Of a stretch of DNA of 64,000 nt, positions 32,937 to 44,200 are shown one piece after another (positions within the stretch are counted from its first letter, which is position 1; each line of letters begins with the position of its first letter). Position numbers and translations under genes: made by a program. The stretch comes from DASUCS01 sp041166745. GTDB taxonomy: Bacteria; Actinomycetota; Acidimicrobiia; Acidimicrobiales; JACDCH01. Below the pieces are notes generated by a model. It made no database searches and had not been told where the DNA came from. It saw only the letters and a program-made list of their open reading frames with translations. The stretch spans positions 168,195-232,194 of the forward strand of contig JBEEGH010000006.1 of assembly GCA_041166745.1 (NCBI GenBank), read 5' to 3'.

Positions 32937-34354
32937 CGCAGATCCCCTATCGCTACGAGCCCGATGCCACGGCAGCGCAGCTGCAAGCAGAGTTCGACGC
33001 GCTCGAGCCCGGTACCGAGACAGACCGTCGCGTGACGGTCGCCGGCCGACTGATGTTGCGCCGCGTGCAAGGGAAGCTCGCGTTCGGAACGCTGCAGGAC
33101 GGCACCGGGCGCATCCAGCTCTTCGCGCCCGTGCAGACGACGCCGCGCTTCGACGAGTTCACGTCGCTGTCGCTCGGCGATTGGATCGGCGTGACGGGCC
33201 TCATCATGACAACGCGGCGAGGCGAGCTGTCGATCAAGGTCGACGACTGGACGTTGCTCGCCGAGACCAAGCGTCAGTTCCCCGACAAGTGGCACGGCAT
33301 CACCGACCCGGACACGCGGTACCGCCAGCGGTACGTCGACCTCTGGGTGACCGATGAGGCGCGCCACACGCTGCTGTTGCGCAGCAAGGTCGTGTCGCTG
33401 ACGCGGCGCTGGCTCGAGGATCGCGGGTTCATCGAGGTCGAGACGCCGATCTTCCATCCGATCCCCGGCGGAGCGACGGCGAGGCCGTTCGTCACGCACC
33501 ACAACGCGCTCGACATGGACGTGTACTTGCGCATCGCGCCGGAGCTGTACCTGAAGCGTCTCGTTGTCGGCGGGTTCGAGAAGGTGTTCGAGATCGGGCG
33601 AGTGTTCCGCAACGAAGGTCTCGGCTACCGCTGGAACCCCGAGTTCACGATGCTCGAGCTGTACGAGGCGTACGCCGACTACACGGACATGATGAAGCTC
33701 ACCGAGGAGCTCGTCGCCCACCTCGCTGTCGAGCTGTGCGGCACGACCTCGTTGCCGTATCTCGGCAAGACGATCGAGCTCGCACCACCGTGGCGTCGAG
33801 CGACGATGAGCGACCTCATCGAGGAGCAGATCGGCAAATACGTCGATCTCCGCACCCCCGTGGAAGAACTACGAGCGCTGTGCGACGAGTACGGCGTGCC
33901 GTACGGAGACGCCGACGGTCCGGGGAAGCTCATCCTCGAGTTGTACGAGAAGACGACCGAGGCCGAGCTGTGGGGGCCGGTGTTCGTGACGGACTACCCG
34001 CAAGAGGTCTCGCCCCTCGCGCGGCCGCATCGCGAGAAGGACGGCTACGTCGAACGGTTCGAGCCCATCATCGCCGGTCGGGAGATCGGCAACGCGTTCT
34101 CGGAGTTGGTCGACCCGGACGTGCAGCGCGCCAACTTCGATGCGCAGGCAGAGCGCAAGGCCGCGGGCGACGAAGAGGCGCAGCCCGTCGATCACGACTA
34201 CTTGCGGGCGCTCGAGTACGGACTGCCGCCGACCGGTGGCCTTGGTATCGGCATCGACCGGCTCGTGATGCTCCTCGCCGACGTGCCGACCATTCGCGAC
34301 GTGATCCTGTTTCCGACCCTGCGGCCCGAGCAGCAGGGGCCGGAACAGCAGTGA
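32933..34354 (+). CDS. lysS: lysyl-tRNA synthetase, class II
   Basis: 473 residues. An N-terminal OB fold (VTVAGRLMLRRVQGKLAFGTL) binds the anticodon. The class II core follows: motif 2 in FRNEGLGYRWNPEFTMLE and motif 3 in GLGIGIDRLVMLL. TTG 32933 overlaps the coaX stop and gives a natural N-terminus MTQIPYRYEPDATAAQLQ; GTG 32882 would add 17 residues inside coaX. It ends the convergent arrangement with the polyprenyl synthase gene. Confidence 0.95.
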   Translation: MTQIPYRYEPDATAAQLQAEFDALEPGTETDRRVTVAGRLMLRRVQGKLAFGTLQDGTGRIQLFAPVQTTPRFDEFTSLSLGDWIGVTGLIMTTRRGELSIKVDDWTLLAETKRQFPDKWHGITDPDTRYRQRYVDLWVTDEARHTLLLRSKVVSLTRRWLEDRGFIEVETPIFHPIPGGATARPFVTHHNALDMDVYLRIAPELYLKRLVVGGFEKVFEIGRVFRNEGLGYRWNPEFTMLELYEAYADYTDMMKLTEELVAHLAVELCGTTSLPYLGKTIELAPPWRRATMSDLIEEQIGKYVDLRTPVEELRALCDEYGVPYGDADGPGKLILELYEKTTEAELWGPVFVTDYPQEVSPLARPHREKDGYVERFEPIIAGREIGNAFSELVDPDVQRANFDAQAERKAAGDEEAQPVDHDYLRALEYGLPPTGGLGIGIDRLVMLLADVPTIRDVILFPTLRPEQQGPEQQ

Positions 34355-34391
34355 GCGCCAACTCGACGCACCGAGCGTCGGTCGGCGATGC

Positions 34392-35336
34392 CTATTGCGT
34401 CGAGAATGACTCGACGCGGGCAACGAGCTGATCGACCGCGGTTCGAAGCCACACCGCGCCTTCGCTGTCGCCGAACGAGTCGAGCGAACTGATCGCTCCG
34501 ACGGCGTACTCGCGGGCGGTGCCGAGTGCACCGGTGACCGCGCCATCGGCGCGCACGGCCGACAGCGCCGCTGCGAGCTCGTCTCCTTCGATGGGGGCGC
34601 CGAGCTGCTTGCGCAGATCGTCCCCCGCCGCCAAGGCCCGTAGCACCGGCAGCGTGTACACGCCCTCTACGAGGTCGTGGCCCGCCGGCTTGCCCAACTC
34701 CGCCTCGGTCGACGTCACGTCGAGCACATCGTCGACGATCTGGAAGGCCATGCCGTAGGCGAGGCCGAATTCGGTCAGCGCGTCGACCTGATGGCGCGGC
34801 AAGCCGCCCACGATGGCTCCGATGCGGCACGCCGTGGCGAACAGTGATGCCGTCTTGCCCTCGATCGCCGAGAAGTAGGCCTCCTCCGTGCGGTCGACGT
34901 TGTACGCGGTGCGCAACTCGCCGACCTCGCCCTCGCACAACCGTCCGATGGTCGCGGCCAGGAGCCCGGCCACCTCGGTGCCGAGCGACGCGGCGATCTC
35001 GGAGGCCTTGGCCAGCAGGAAATCGCCGGCGAGGATGGCCGTGAGGTTGCCCCAGCGGGCGTTCACGCTCTCGACCGTGCGCCGGGTCGGAGCCTCGTCG
35101 ATCACGTCGTCGTGGTACAGCGAGCCGAGGTGCACCAGCTCGACCGCGACCCCGCCCCGGACGACGTCGTCGCTGATGTCGGCACCGGCGGCCGTGGCCG
35201 CGGCGATGGCGAAGAGGGGACGAACGCGCTTTCCACCCGCCAGGATCAGGTGGCTCGCGATCTCGGTCAAATACGCATCGTCGCTGCGTACGGCCTCGCG
35301 CAGGGCGTCCTCGACCCGCGAACGCCACTCATCCAC
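34392..35336 (-). CDS. polyprenyl (all-trans) diphosphate synthase
   Basis: 314 residues. Adds isopentenyl units to allylic diphosphates to make the side chain of menaquinone or a similar prenyl chain. First Asp-rich motif DDVID at 76-80 and second DDVLD at 202-206, with GGKRVRP and EGEVGEL between or before. Chain length cannot be read with certainty. GTG start with a perfect leaderless -10. Confidence 0.9.
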   Translation of the reverse strand: MDEWRSRVEDALREAVRSDDAYLTEIASHLILAGGKRVRPLFAIAAATAAGADISDDVVRGGVAVELVHLGSLYHDDVIDEAPTRRTVESVNARWGNLTAILAGDFLLAKASEIAASLGTEVAGLLAATIGRLCEGEVGELRTAYNVDRTEEAYFSAIEGKTASLFATACRIGAIVGGLPRHQVDALTEFGLAYGMAFQIVDDVLDVTSTEAELGKPAGHDLVEGVYTLPVLRALAAGDDLRKQLGAPIEGDELAAALSAVRADGAVTGALGTAREYAVGAISSLDSFGDSEGAVWLRTAVDQLVARVESFSTQ

Positions 35337-35342
35337 GCTCCG

Positions 35343-35348
35343 AGGCTA
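35343..35348 (-). promoter_or_regulatory. -10 hexamer, leaderless polyprenyl synthase gene
   Basis: TAGCCT on the minus strand, six bases before the GTG at 35336. Confidence 0.55.
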
Positions 35349-35530
35349 GAGGAGAGGTTGTTCGATGGCCCAAATGGGGGCGCGCCGAGGGAAGCGCCAG
35401 CGACGAGGCGCCCGTTTGCGGAGACAGCGAGCACAGCGAGCGCTCGGAGCAAACCATCAAGACCGCACATGGCGGGCCGATAGGTCACGGGTAGACTCAC
35501 GCCACTAGAACCCCGCCAGGGGAGGCGATC
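35349..35530 (+). promoter_or_regulatory. clpC upstream region: GC-rich inverted repeat, -10 and SD
   Basis: The left part (about 35370-35450) is rich in AGCGA words and holds an imperfect inverted repeat running from CAAATGGGGGCG to CGCCCGTTTG. A -10-like TAGACT lies at 35492-35497 without a convincing -35. GGGGAGG stands just before the TTG start at 35531 and is one of the strongest ribosome-binding sites in the window. No CtsR-type heptad repeat was seen. Confidence 0.5.
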
Positions 35531-38062
35531 TTGTTCGAACGTTTTACCGACCGGGCCCGTCGCGTCGTCGTCCTTGCTCAAGAGGAAGCGCGGCTGCTCA
35601 ACCACAACTACATCGGCACCGAGCACATCCTGCTCGGGCTGATTCACGAGGGCGAGGGCGTAGCGGCCAAGGCGCTCGAGTCGCTCGGCATCTCGCTCGA
35701 GGCCGTGCGCAGCCAGGTCGAAGAGATCATCGGCCAGGGGGGCTCGTCTCCGAGCGGCCACATCCCGTTCACACCTCGCGCGAAGAAGGTCCTCGAGCTG
35801 TCACTGCGCGAGGCGTTGCAGCTCGGTCACAACTACATCGGTACCGAGCACATCCTCCTCGGGCTGATCCGCGAAGGCGAAGGCGTCGCCGCGCAGGTGC
35901 TCGTGAAGCTCGGCGCCGACCTGTCGCGCGTGCGCCAGCAGGTGATCCAACTCCTCTCCGGCTACAGCGGCCCCGGTGGTTCGCAGGAGAAGGCCGGTCA
36001 GACCGCTGGCCCAGGCAGCGGCGAGCAGACCCCTTCGGGCTCGCTCGTGCTCGACCAGTTCGGTCGCAACCTCACGCAGCAAGCGCGTGAGAAGAAGCTC
36101 GACCCGGTCATCGGCCGTCACCGCGAGATCGAGCGGGTCATGCAAGTGCTGTCTCGCCGCACGAAGAACAACCCCGTCCTCGTCGGCGATCCCGGCGTGG
36201 GCAAGACCGCCATCGTCGAGGGATTGGCCCAGAAGATCGTCTCCAACGACGTGCCGGAGACCTTGCGGGGCAAGCAGCTCTACACGCTCGACCTCGGCGC
36301 GCTGGTCGCCGGCTCCCGCTACCGCGGCGACTTCGAAGAGCGCCTCAAGAAGGTGCTCAAGGAGATCCGCACTCGCGGCGACATCATCCTGTTCATCGAC
36401 GAGCTGCACACGCTCGTCGGCGCGGGTGCCGCGGAAGGCGCCATCGATGCCGCCAGCATTCTCAAGCCGATGCTGGCCCGCGGTGAGCTCCAGACCATCG
36501 GAGCGACGACCCTCGACGAGTACCGCAAGCACCTCGAGAAGGACGCGGCCCTCGAGCGGCGCTTCCAGAAGATCGTGGTCGACGAGCCCACCGTGGCCCA
36601 CACCATCGAGATCCTGAAGGGCCTGCGCGACCGCTACGAGGCCCACCACCGGGTCACGATCACCGACCAGGCCCTGGTGGCCGCGGCAAACCTCGCTGAT
36701 CGCTACATCTCCGATCGCCATTTGCCCGACAAGGCCATCGACCTCATCGATGAAGCCGGGTCGCGCCTGCGCATCAAGCGCATGGAGACGCCCCCCGACT
36801 ACAAGGAGCTCGAGAACTCCATCTCGCAGGTGCAGCAGGAGAAGAAAGAGGCCGTCGAAGCGCAGCGCTTCGAAGAGGCCGGAAAGCTGCGCGACAAGGA
36901 GAAGGAGCTCCTCACCGAGAAGGAGTCGAAGGAAGCCGAGATCAAGGCGTCCGGCGTCGATCTGTTCGACGAGGTCGACGAAGAGGCCATCGCCGAGGTG
37001 CTGTCGGTCTGGACCGGCATCCCCGTCTACAAGCTCACCGAAGAAGAGACCCAGAAGCTCCTCCGCATGGAAGACGAGCTGCACAAGCGGGTCATCGGCC
37101 AAGAGCAAGCGATCAAGTCGGTGTCGCAGGCGATCCGCCGCACCCGCGCCGGTCTCAAGGACCCGAAGCGCCCTTCGGGCTCATTCATCTTCCTGGGGCC
37201 GTCCGGCGTCGGGAAGACCGAGCTGGCCAAGACGCTCGCCGAGTTCCTCTTCGGCGACGAGCAGTCGCTCATCGCGCTCGACATGTCGGAGTACATGGAG
37301 AAGCACACCGTGTCGCGCCTCGTCGGCTCGCCCCCGGGCTACGTCGGCTACGAGGAAGGCGGCCAGCTCACCGAGGCCGTGCGGCGCAAGCCCTTCTCCG
37401 TGGTGCTCTTCGACGAGATCGAGAAGGCCCACCCCGATGTGTTCAACACGTTGTTGCAGATCCTCGAAGAGGGTCGCCTCACTGATGCGCAAGGTCGCTC
37501 GGTCGACTTCCGCAACACCGTGCTGATCATGACGTCGAACCTCGGCACCGCCGATCTGCGCAAGGTGAACCTCGGCTTCGGCAAGTCCGACGAGGCCGTG
37601 TCGTACGAGCGCATGAAGGAAAAGGTCAACGACGCGCTCAAGCAGCACTTCCGGCCCGAGTTCCTGAACCGCATCGACGAGACGATCGTCTTCCACGAGC
37701 TCTCCAAGGATGAAGTCGTCGAGATCGTCGACCTCATGATGAAGCGAGTTGCGACCCAGCTCGAAAGTCAGGGCATCGGCATCGAGCTCACGCAAGAAGC
37801 CAAGATCCTCCTGGCCGATCGCGGCTACGACCCCACGCTCGGCGCCCGTCCGTTGCGGCGGGCCATCCAGCGGCTGGTGGAAGACCCGCTCTCCGAGCGA
37901 CTGCTCCACAAGGAGTTCCGCGCCGGCGAGATCATCATCGTCGACACCGAGCCCGATCCCGAGAACGACAAGGGCGACAAGGTCATCGTCTTCCGCGCCG
38001 TCGAGGGTTTCGAGCCTCCGCCACCGGTCGAATTGGCCGAAGCGGGCGGACCGGCCGAATAG
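35531..38062 (+). CDS. clpC: ATP-dependent Clp protease ATP-binding subunit ClpC
   Basis: 843 residues. Hexameric AAA+ unfoldase feeding the ClpP peptidase. Two Clp_N repeats (about 1-145; both contain NYIGTEHILLGLI), Walker A1 GDPGVGKT 219-226, a middle UVR-like coiled region (QRFEEAGKLRDKEKEL) and Walker A2 GPSGVGKT 556-563. MSEYMEKHTVSRLVGSPPGY marks the second domain. Start is TTG at 35531 (MFERFTDRARRVV), supported by GGGGAGG and by the conserved N-terminus. Confidence 0.97.
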   Translation: MFERFTDRARRVVVLAQEEARLLNHNYIGTEHILLGLIHEGEGVAAKALESLGISLEAVRSQVEEIIGQGGSSPSGHIPFTPRAKKVLELSLREALQLGHNYIGTEHILLGLIREGEGVAAQVLVKLGADLSRVRQQVIQLLSGYSGPGGSQEKAGQTAGPGSGEQTPSGSLVLDQFGRNLTQQAREKKLDPVIGRHREIERVMQVLSRRTKNNPVLVGDPGVGKTAIVEGLAQKIVSNDVPETLRGKQLYTLDLGALVAGSRYRGDFEERLKKVLKEIRTRGDIILFIDELHTLVGAGAAEGAIDAASILKPMLARGELQTIGATTLDEYRKHLEKDAALERRFQKIVVDEPTVAHTIEILKGLRDRYEAHHRVTITDQALVAAANLADRYISDRHLPDKAIDLIDEAGSRLRIKRMETPPDYKELENSISQVQQEKKEAVEAQRFEEAGKLRDKEKELLTEKESKEAEIKASGVDLFDEVDEEAIAEVLSVWTGIPVYKLTEEETQKLLRMEDELHKRVIGQEQAIKSVSQAIRRTRAGLKDPKRPSGSFIFLGPSGVGKTELAKTLAEFLFGDEQSLIALDMSEYMEKHTVSRLVGSPPGYVGYEEGGQLTEAVRRKPFSVVLFDEIEKAHPDVFNTLLQILEEGRLTDAQGRSVDFRNTVLIMTSNLGTADLRKVNLGFGKSDEAVSYERMKEKVNDALKQHFRPEFLNRIDETIVFHELSKDEVVEIVDLMMKRVATQLESQGIGIELTQEAKILLADRGYDPTLGARPLRRAIQRLVEDPLSERLLHKEFRAGEIIIVDTEPDPENDKGDKVIVFRAVEGFEPPPPVELAEAGGPAE

Positions 38063-38124
38063 TCAGCGCGCCTGCGTAGGCAGCCGCACACGCTCCGACA
38101 CGGATGTGACGGAGTTCACGCACC

Positions 38125-38156
38125 GGGTTAGCCCTTTCTACCTAGTTAGGTAACCC
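38125..38156 (+). promoter_or_regulatory. nested inverted repeat upstream of the giant secreted protein gene
   Basis: GGGTTA (38125-38130) pairs with TAACCC (38151-38156), and inside it CCTA pairs with TAGG around a GT loop (TACCTAGTTAGGTA, 38139-38152). It is 57 bases before the ATG and could be an operator or a leader hairpin. GAGGGAAAC before the ATG at 38214 is the ribosome-binding site. Confidence 0.4.
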
Positions 38157-38213
38157 CCCTTCCCCGCACACTGCCGTCAACGGACGAGATCAGGGCAACC
38201 GGGTGAGGGAAAC

Positions 38214-41200
38214 ATGAGCAACAGCTGGGTTCGGCGCGGTGTGGCCGCAGCCATCACGATCGCACTCACCGTAGGGCTCCTCGCGGTGCCACAAGCATCT
38301 GCGGCGACCCCACCTGCGGGGTCGGCGGGGACGCTCGACACCGGGTTCGGGTCTGGCGGCATCGCGACGATCTCCGTCAGCGGCCTGACCCTCACCTCGA
38401 TGACGAAGACGCTGGTGCAGCCCGACGGCAAGATCCTCGTCGGCGGCCTCAAGCCCGGCACGGCCGGCAGCGTGACCGTCGCCCGCCTCAATCCCAACGG
38501 CTCGATCGACTCGACCTTCGGCGCCCCGAACGGGTACGTGAAGCCAGGGCTCGGCAGTACCTCGACGCAGGACGGCGCACAGATCGGCCTCCAGCCGGAC
38601 GGCAAGATCATCGTCGCCGGAGCAGACGCTGGTGGCGGAAACCTGGCCGTCGCCCGCTTGAAGGCCGACGGCGCCCTCGACCCGACCTTCGGGACGGCGG
38701 GCATCGTCAAGACCTCGGTGAGCGGCAGCCCCCTCGTCCACGGCACCGGGATCGTCGTCCTGCCCAGCGGTCAGATCCTGGTGAGCACTTGGGCGGGGTC
38801 ATCCGGGAACTTCACCGTGGTGCGCTACACGTCCTCCGGAGCGCTCGACAGCAGCTTTGGATCGGGCGGAGTCGCGCAAGTCACGACCGCCGGCGGACCA
38901 GTCGAGGCTCAAGACCTCGCGGTGACCGCCGACGGCAAGATCGTCGTGGTCGGCATCGCCAAGATCAGCAGCAAATACGACACCGCCGTCGCTCGGCTCA
39001 CCCCGACTGGGGCGGTCGACACGACGTTCCCGGGCGTCGGCGCCAAGAACGGCACGATCACGTTCGACGTCGGCGCCGGAAACAACGAGACAGCGAACGC
39101 GTTGACGCTCGATTCGTCGGGGCGGATCATCATCACGGGCACGGTGAACACGACCGTCCCCACAGCGTTCGCATTCCGGCTCAGCTCGATGGGCGTGCCG
39201 GACACCAGCTGGGGCAACCAAGCGATCGTCAAGGGCACCTTCGGCGGCTCGGCGGCGACGGGCTACGGGTCCGCGCTCGACGCCAACGGTCGCTTGCTCG
39301 TCGTTGGCGGTGACGGACCGTCGTCCGCGACCAACGCGATCGGCGTGGAGCGGCTGCTGTCGACCGGTACCAACGCGTACGACCCGGCCTTCGGCGTCAG
39401 CACGACGCCCGGCCGTGAGTCCATCAGCTGCGCCACGGGACAAACCGGCGGGGGCACGGCCGTCGCTGTGCAACCCAACCAACAGATCCTGGTCGCTGGG
39501 AACTGTGGTGGCGCCCTGAAGGTGGCTCGGCTCAACGTCGGGACCATCAGCAACCTGACGATGACGACGACGACCCCGAATGCGTCCTCCGGTCACCCGG
39601 TCGTGCCGCTCGGAAGCATCCCTTCGAGCGTGCTCACGGCGAACGCGCCGGCGTTCGCCGGCAGCGACCTGCGCGCGAACGCCTTGTTCGGAGCGCCCTT
39701 CAACTCGCCGTTCAACAGTCCGTTCAATTCGCCGTTCAACAGTCCGTTCAATTCACCCTTCAACTCACCGTTCAACTCGCCCTTCAACTCACCGTTCAAC
39801 TCCGCGACACCGCTGACCAGCATCCCCCTCGTCGCGCCCGCGACTTGGCAGCAGGTGCTCGTTGGCACTTCCTGCGCCGCCATTCCTGAGCAGTCCCTCA
39901 CGCTGCAGTTCGTACTCAACAACTGCAACACGGGCCTTGGCTCCCTGACCGTCGCAAGCGTGCTGGCCAACAACACGGCGTTCAGGAATGTCAGCCTCGC
40001 GGCCTACGCCATGTCGCTCACGCCGTGCTCGTCGTACCCGGCGCCGCAGCCGACGTGCCCCGCGGGCCAGAGCATGCTCGACCAGGAGCTCCAGAACGCC
40101 AGCTTCGCGAGCTACCTCTCGAACACCGCCATCAACTTGAACACGACCGGCTGGGACCTTTCCCATTCACTGCTGTCGTCGGTGTGGTTGGCGGACATTC
40201 GTCTGACCGACACAACGCTCGGCAACACGCTGGTGAGCGGGCTCGTCACGAAGAGCAAGTTCGTGACGTGTGGTACCTCGTGCCCGGCCGGCCTGACACT
40301 CGCTCAGGCGCAGGCCAACAACCAATTAGTGAAGGCGAGCACGGCGAGCTTCGGCGCGCTGCTCGCCGATTCGCCGAGCGCGGTCGGCACGATCACGCTG
40401 GGCTCGCTTCTGGTCGCGCTGATTCCGCGCGGAGCGCTTCCCACCGAGCTCGTTCCGCACACCGACCTCATCGCCAGCTCGCCCATGCCCGCGAGCGGCA
40501 ACGCCAACTACAAGATCGACTTCGACCTCGGCTGCGGCGCGGCGGCAGGCCTGACCGTGCTTCCGACGCTGCCCACCGGGTTCCGCGTGATCCCGAGCAC
40601 GGTGACCATGACCGTCGGCGGCGCCGGCAAGCCCGTGACGGTTGCTGCGAATGGAGCCATCACTCCGCAGTCGGCAGTCTCGTGCAGCGGCGTACAACAC
40701 GTCACCGTCAACATCGGTGCCGAGCCGACCGCGGTGCTGAGCGGTCCGCTCACCTCCGGCGTCACGGTCAGCACGACGTCCGAGAGCCTGTCGGTGACAA
40801 ACCAGGCGCCAGTGGCCACCGTCGACGCGACGACAGGGTCCGCGAGCACCACGTCGAACCCGTCCGGCACGCCGGTCAGCAGTGACACCTTCTATGTCGA
40901 TCACATCGGCCAATCCGGCAACGTCGACTACTTCACGGTGCCGAGCCAGCCCAAGGGCTCGATCATCATCGCGACGCTGAGCCACCTCCCTGCGGACTAC
41001 GACCTGGTGCTCTACGGCGCAGGCGCCACATCTCTTCGCGGCGCCCCGTTCAACTCGCCGTTCAACAGCCCGTTCAACAGCCCGTTCAACTCGCCGTTCA
41101 ACTCGAAGCTGGTGACGGACAGGGCGGATTACCCCGTGTCCGACGGCACGATCACGCCGCCGGAGCAGTTGGAGGACATCCCACTGCTCCCCGGGCGAGC

Positions 41201-44200
41201 TGTTCGCGACGCCTCGATCCAGCGCGGCACCACCGACGAGGGCGTGTACACCCAGACCACCGAGGAGGACACGAGCGGGTTCACGATCCAGGTCAGCGGC
41301 TTCAACGGAGCGTCGAGCCCGCAGCCGTACGACCTCAAGGTCACCGTGATCAGTCCTCTCGCGCAATCCATTCCGTGCTCGGCACGCACCTTCCCCGGTG
41401 GTGGCACGCGCGGCTCGATCCCCGCGCAACTGCCGGCGGACACGCGCACCCTGATTCTCGTCAACCAGAAGCGCCTGGGCGACATCTACGGCCCGTCGGC
41501 CGCGACCGACGTGATGAACAAGTTGAACGCGTTCGCGAGCTACCACGACGCCGGTGGCAAGACCGACTTCGACGTGCGGGGCGCGGTCATCGCCGTCGAC
41601 GGGAACGATGCGGTCAACGCGGACTACACCGCTTGGGATGCCGATCCCTGCGGCGTCGCCAGTGCGAACAAGGTCGTCACCGACATCAACAAGGTGATCG
41701 ACAGCCTCCGTGGGAGCCTGACGGATCTTCGCTACGTCGTCGTCGTCGGCTCGGACGAGGTGATTCCCTTCGGACGCGTACCCGACCGCTCAGCGGAGAG
41801 CAACGAGTCGACCACGGGCGGCGATTTCGCCACTCGAGGCAAGCACAACGCGCAGTCGGCCGCGCTGGCCGGTGGTTTCGTGCTGAGCGACAACCCCTAC
41901 GGCGACCTACAGCCCAAGACGTTCGGTGCTGACCCGTTGTATGTCCCCCAACTCGCGGTCGGTCGACTGGTCGAGACACCGACCGAGATCACGGGCGCCC
42001 TCGATCAGTACATGAGCACGAACGGGGTGCGCGCACCGAGCGCGTCGTACAACGCGGCATACGACTGGATGACCTCCACTGGCCAGGCGGTCGACGATGC
42101 CATCAGGCCACGCGTGCCTTCCGGCAAGGCGACCGCGACGTTCACCGACACGTGGACGAAGACCGACGCGAAGAACGCTCTGGCTGCGAACGCGCACGGC
42201 TTCATCTCCGTCAACGCGCACTCCAACTCGTCGCAGTCGCTTCCGGCCAACGACTGGAAGACGAACACGGCGCCGCCGAACGTTCTCAGCACCGCCGATC
42301 TCCCGGCGAGCCTGAGCGACGGTGTGCTGTTCACGCTGGGCTGTCACGGCGGCTTGAACACGTCTGACACGTACATCGCCAACCCGAACGCTCAGGAACA
42401 GGCGGCCCTGTTGGACTGGGCCCAGGCCGTGCTCCGCAATGGCGGTGTGTTCTCCGCTCCGACGGGCTACGGCATCGGTGAGAAGACGTCTCTGGCCTAC
42501 TCGGGTCGTCTGCTGGCCCTCTATGCACAGAAGCTCGACGGCGCCTCCTCGATCGGCCAGGCGCTCATGTTCGCCAAGCAGGCCTACGTGCAAGTGGGCG
42601 TGGCCAGCGTCTACGACGCGAAGGCACTCCAGGAGGCGACGTTCTACGGCCCGCCGATGTACCGGCTCGGCGCGACTGGCACCGTGGCGCGGTCGAACAT
42701 CCCGGCCGATCCGCCCCAGGGTCAGTTCGTCTCCGGAGTGTCGTCTGCGCCGTTCAACTCGGCCCTCCAGCAGGTGAGCACGGCCGACGGCAGCTACTTC
42801 GTCGTCGGCAACGAGGCTCCGCAGGTGACCCCGAACGAGCCGATCGAGCCCCGGACGGTCATCGACCTCACACCTCCAGCTTCCGGCATGGTGGCCCACG
42901 ATGCCGTGATGGAACAGGTCACCACGCAGGACTTGACCGGTTTCAATCCGGTGTACTCGGTCGTCGCTACCGGCGGCGCGAGTCCCGGCCCCGAACCGTT
43001 GATCACCACGGCCGCGTTCCCATCGCGCGCGCATCAGGTCGTCACGTCGATCGAACCGACGGGGACGAAGCAGAAGCTCGTTGTGGTGCCTGGCCACCTG
43101 TGGGCGGAAGCGTCACCCGACGGCATCGGGACGCAGACCAACATGACGTCCGCACAGTTCACCGTGAACTGGTCGAACAGCGCCGATTTCGTCCGGCCTG
43201 AGATCAGCACTGTCTCCGGCGTCGTCACCGGTTCGACGGCGACCTTCCGCAGCTGCACGACCGCGACAGACGTGACCCGGGGTGTGCTGTTGTTCCTGCC
43301 GGCGGGCAGCCCGACCGCGCAACCGTGGACGCACGTCGAGATGGTCAACACCGGTGGCGGCTGCTGGACGGGTACCGCCAAGCTGGCCGCGGGCGTCAAC
43401 GACATCGGTCAGTTCAATGTGACGCTGTGCGACGGTGCCGGCAACTGCGGGCACAGCTCGAACAAGGCCCGCAACTACTCGGCGTCGTCGGCGAACAACC
43501 GCTTCTCGTTCACCGTGGACCCGGGAGCATTGCCAAACGGTTTGTTCCGGGATCCCACCAACGTGACGGTGAACGGGCCGAGCGGATCGTCCTTCACCGT
43601 CAAGCTCGACGGCGGCTCGCCGCAGTCGTGCACCACGTCCTGCACGATCACGGTCACCGGTGACGGTGCTCACTACGTCACGGCTACTGCGTCCGACGGC
43701 ACCACCGCTGATGCCGCGATTCCAATGGCGCATCCGCCCGTGGTGACCGTGAGTCAACCCGTGGCGAACAGCCGGCACAAGCAGGGTGCACTCGAGGCGA
43801 CCGCCTTCACCTGCACCAGCGGCGTGACGATCACCTCATGCGACGGGCCCGCGACGATCGACACGTCGACCCCTGGGAACCATACGCAGCTCTTCCAGGG
43901 GACCGACCAGTTCGGCCAGACCACGACGGTGACGGTGCCGTACTACGTCGACGGCACTCCGCCGCAGTTCTCCTTCAACCAGACGCCGCCGACGATCACG
44001 AACGAGGGACAGGCCACGTTCACGTTCGCGGCGACGGACCCTGACGAGCCTTCCTACACGGTGACCTTCACCTGCAAGCTCGACAACGCCGCGCCGGCGG
44101 CGTGCACCTCGCCGTACACGGTGAACGTCCCCGCGCCGATCGACGGCACGCACACGTTCTCCGTGGTGGCATCCGATCGGGTGGGCAACCTCACCACGGA

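Noticed and set aside
35349..35530. CtsR operator upstream of clpC
   Set aside because: No heptanucleotide direct repeat of the CtsR type is visible and no ctsR-mcsAB genes are present.
38063..38213. Cyclic di-GMP or cyclic di-AMP riboswitch before the giant protease gene
   Set aside because: ACGCAAAGCC-type and ydaO-type conserved cores are absent; only a short nested palindrome can be supported.
39696..39803. Possible CRISPR or minisatellite array at the 12-bp repeats
   Set aside because: The units are contiguous without spacers, in frame, and vary only at synonymous positions, so this is a coding repeat.
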